DNA of 64,000 nucleotides from Rapana venosa. Its lineage: Eukaryota > Mollusca > Gastropoda > Neogastropoda > Muricidae. The position numbers and the translations under genes are program-made. The notes under the pieces are model-generated. The model was not told the origin of the DNA and made no database searches. It saw only the letters and a list, made by a program, of their open reading frames with translations. The stretch covers positions 4,557,745-4,621,744 of the forward strand of contig CM054155.1 of the NCBI GenBank assembly GCA_028751875.1, in the 5' to 3' direction. Numbering within the stretch: position 1 is the stretch's first letter; each line of letters opens with the position of its first letter. Positions 61,749 through 64,000 of the stretch are shown here, one piece after another.

Positions 61749-62318
61749 ACTCTCTCTCTCTCTAGCACAGGAGTATTTTGATAATTGCATAAAGGTTCTC
61801 TCTTTCCTCACAACAGCACACATTATTTGCAACAATTCGTTTCTGCAAGCACAAAAGCAAAGAGTTTTCACAAAGTGAACTTATGTTTTCATTCTGTCAG
61901 TTCAAAATTATCTTAAAAAATGAAGCGATCAAGCTTTGTGCAAGCTTATGTAGCCAAATACATTATGCATTTCTTTCACAATTGAATGATCACTTCTGCC
62001 ATTATTGCTTCATCATGAAATTGCCGAAACATGAATATCAGCACAGGATGCCAAGCTTACAATGTAATTTCTTTGGTCATGATAAAAACTGACACGGTGT
62101 TCATTGCAAAAATAAAGTGCAAAGACGTGTCAAATGACATGTTTATCATACAATGAAATGCTGGTCATTATCAACTGACAACACTGGTCACTGCCAACAT
62201 GTCATAATTATCCACTGACACATTGTCTGATCTCTCTGCGGCAGTTACCGCCATTACATGCCAGCATGCAGCACAGGAAGCACCCATTGACGCCTACATG
62301 ACACCTTAGGTCTGCCCG
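60613..62318. other. Repeat-rich stretch next to the PPxY gene
   Basis: Dispersed-repeat pieces (CCCAGCATGCA and CTCCACCAGGGTCAACGTGC near 60690-60750), a C33 run at 61010-61042, (CA/CG)n at 61264-61410 and (AC)n-(TC)n at 61684-61766. The PPxY gene's 3' UTR should lie at the end nearest 62318; no AATAAA was seen close to the stop. Confidence 0.6.
61010..61042. repeat. C33 homopolymer
   Basis: Thirty-three consecutive C. Other long G/C homopolymers are at 2238-2264 (C27), 8578-8599 (C22), 56048-56073 (G26) and 56112-56130 (G19). Confidence 0.9.
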
Positions 62319-63345
62319 TCACGTGACTTGAACCTGAGCTTGACCTTGCTTAGAGGCTTCCAGGATCTTGAGGGCATCATCATAGGAAGGGGGTGGGGTG
62401 GAGGCGGGGTCTGGGTAAATGGCCGCCATGAGGTCAAAGATGGACAGGTGCATACCCAGAAATCTCCTCCCCCCTGCAGACACCACCCTGGACGATGTGG
62501 GCTGGACAGCAACCACCTCCACAGAAGACGAAGAACCCGAGGTTGCAGTCTGACTGGTAGAATGCAGACATGGCTGTGTGCTGCTTCCATCCTGTGGCAC
62601 AACAATAGTCACGTGAGCAGCAGCTGGCCAATCGTAAGCAGGAGGAGGTCCCGGGTGTGTAGCATCACTTTCTGAATGACTGGGAGGCATCAAGCATCAG
62701 CAGAAGTCGCTGACGAAGAACTGGAGGAGGACGACGTCGACACTCTTCTATCACTGGCATCAGACAGAGACACCACGGAAGTGCTCTCTGTACCGCTGGA
62801 AGAAACGCTAGACTGTGACTGCACAGCTTGGGAAGACACATGGCCTGCAGGCGGGGTGCTTGTTGACGATGCTGAAGACACAGAGCTTGAGGCGGGTTGC
62901 GGCGCTGTGGCGGAGGCTACTGAAGGCTCTGATAAATCCAAGGTAGCTCCCGGGTTGACTCTCCCTTCCAGCGTCTCTGTGTACGAACTCAACAGTCGCT
63001 CCCTGCCTCTCTCTGTCTCAGGTGTACTGCCCAGCTCTCCGCTAGAGATGGTGGACACTGGTTCCTGGCGACCAAAGAGTTCTTCGTAAGTTGGAGGGGC
63101 ATCAGAGGACCCGGAAGAAGCCTCCACTCTGGCCAGGTCCTGAGCAGCTTGCCGGGCCTGCTGCTGCCGCTGGCGTTCTTCCCGCTTGTAGCGACGGAGC
63201 TGGAAGATGAGGACACAGGTGAGGGGGATGACCACTGACCCCCCTGCAACCATGGCCGTGAAGCCTCCATTGGCTCCCAGGCTGTCAGCGCTTTTAGCAT
63301 CATCATCACCCTTGTCCTTGTCTTTGGAATGGCCGTCTCCTTCAT
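62319..63345 (-). CDS. 3' part of a single-pass membrane protein with PPxY motifs (partial, one frame change)
   Basis: The exon starts at 63345 after CTGTTTGCAG with codon phase xAT (a phase-1 intron); upstream exons lie beyond the window or were not recognised. It encodes a charged juxtamembrane stretch (DEGDGHSKDKDKGDDD), a membrane segment (GFTAMVAGGSVVIPLTCVLIF), a basic stop-transfer (RRYKREERQRQQQ), then APPTYEELFG and a long Ser/Thr-rich tail that hits TGA at 62690. The -1 frame from 62693 to the stop at 62319 continues with GPPPAYDW and STPPPSYDDALKILEA. PPxY motifs bind WW domains, for example those of Nedd4-type ubiquitin ligases. Three of them around a membrane anchor suggest a cytoplasmic tail that recruits WW proteins. 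The frame change lies in a run of Ser codons (62700-62745). The extracellular part is not visible, so I do not name the gene. Confidence 0.75.
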
Positions 63346-64000
63346 CTGCAAACAGAGAAGAGATAAACAGGGTTAGTGCAAAGTGACTGGGACATGCCTG
63401 TGTGGCGTGGCGTGGTGTCAGTGTTTTGTCACGTGTCGTGCTAGAACGACTGTGTGGAAAGTGGTAGGATGATTTCTCGGTTTTCTGGTTTTTCGTCAAT
63501 GCCAGTGTTAAGCACCACATAGCTGGTTTTGTCCCCGCCATTTAATCTGTGAGGAAGTGGCTTAGACAGCAGAGTGATACAGCACCAATTCCTTGACCTG
63601 ATGTGATTAGAGGAAGTGAGTTACTGCACAACTATCTATCTGAGGCATTTTACTGGCTGAATGTAATTATTAGTTATGGTTAAATTCCTATTGCAATCCT
63701 TTGGACTGATGCTGGAGACTTATGTGCTCGGAATGCATGCATAACATGTTGCAAATATGTTTTTAAAAAAACATCCATTTTTCTGAAGAGTAGGCCAGGT
63801 ATAGTGATGCAGTGGCGTGGATGATGCAAACATACTGAGCAGCTGCAAAGCAATGGGGGTCTCTGTGGGTTCAACTGTAGTCCATGCCCTGAGTCAGTCA
63901 CTGGAGGTCAGGCTGCTCGGGGAGTGCAGGGAAAGAGGACTGAGTCACAGACTTTTTTTTTTAAACTAGACAGCGACAGGGCCAAAGAAACAAAGAGACA
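63346..64000 (-). other. Intron upstream of the PPxY exon
   Basis: An acceptor (TTTGCAG) ends here. The open frame that continues up to 63541 runs through the pyrimidine tract and looks intronic. SINE-like pieces lie at about 63770-63960. No upstream exon was recognised before the window edge. Confidence 0.6.

Noticed and set aside
62690..62765. A tiny intron in the PPxY exon instead of a frameshift
   Set aside because: Possible GT and CAG sites are only about 20 bases apart, too short for an animal spliceosomal intron.
63346..63541. N-terminal extension of the PPxY frame up to 63541 as a signal peptide
   Set aside because: It passes through a pyrimidine tract and a good acceptor (TTTGCAG); the hydrophobic FALTLFISSLF is the translated tract.

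Overview
The window looks like 64 kb of gene-poor, repeat-rich animal DNA, most likely from a marine mollusc (a gastropod is my guess). The reasons are spliced genes with GT-AG introns, a metazoan-only NCK-type SH3/SH2 adaptor, non-LTR retrotransposons, several tRNA-headed SINE families of a kind common in molluscs, and very many long microsatellites. The assignment is an inference; no species marker is visible.

Three host genes can be supported. (1) An NCK/Dock adaptor on the minus strand, 24324-32296, with three coding exons (32138-32296, 30002-30912, 24324-24545) that give SH3-SH3-SH3-SH2. All splice sites are canonical and phase 0, but exon 2 changes reading frame once inside or beside a poly-glutamine tract. 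(2) A plus-strand gene of unknown function, 50251-51498, in a Cys-rich family that I think is transposase-related; it probably ends early and has a YY1-type promoter motif about 410 bp upstream of the ATG. (3) The 3' part of a single-pass membrane protein with three PPxY motifs, minus strand, 62319-63345; its upstream exons lie outside the window, and it too changes frame in a poly-serine tract.

Mobile elements: a degenerate RNase H-bearing non-LTR element (about 3010-6465, minus) is split by a younger 5'-truncated non-LTR insertion (4544-6371, plus), flanked by a 12-bp target-site duplication. A short decayed reverse-transcriptase fragment lies at 8148-8577 (minus). A craniofacial-development-protein-2-like endonuclease/RT element lies at 40088-42566 (minus). 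SINEs of at least three families plus one further dispersed family occur throughout, most densely at 55-61 kb.

The most unusual structure is in NCK intron 2. Next to exon 2 is a tandem series (about 29274-30001) of decayed copies of the 3' end of that exon, covering the SH2 phosphotyrosine-binding signature [11 protein letters not shown] and its splice donor. One copy is also present inverted, forming a perfect 38-bp hairpin. One copy keeps an acceptor-like site, an open frame and a donor, but has Ile where the phosphotyrosine-binding Arg should be. A different tandem repeat flanks the other side of exon 2.

The rest is intron or intergenic sequence dominated by simple repeats: (GT)n, (GA)n, (TA)n, long G or C homopolymers, and long A/C-only or G/T-only tracts. 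No rRNA, functional tRNA, CRISPR array or operon-like structure was seen.
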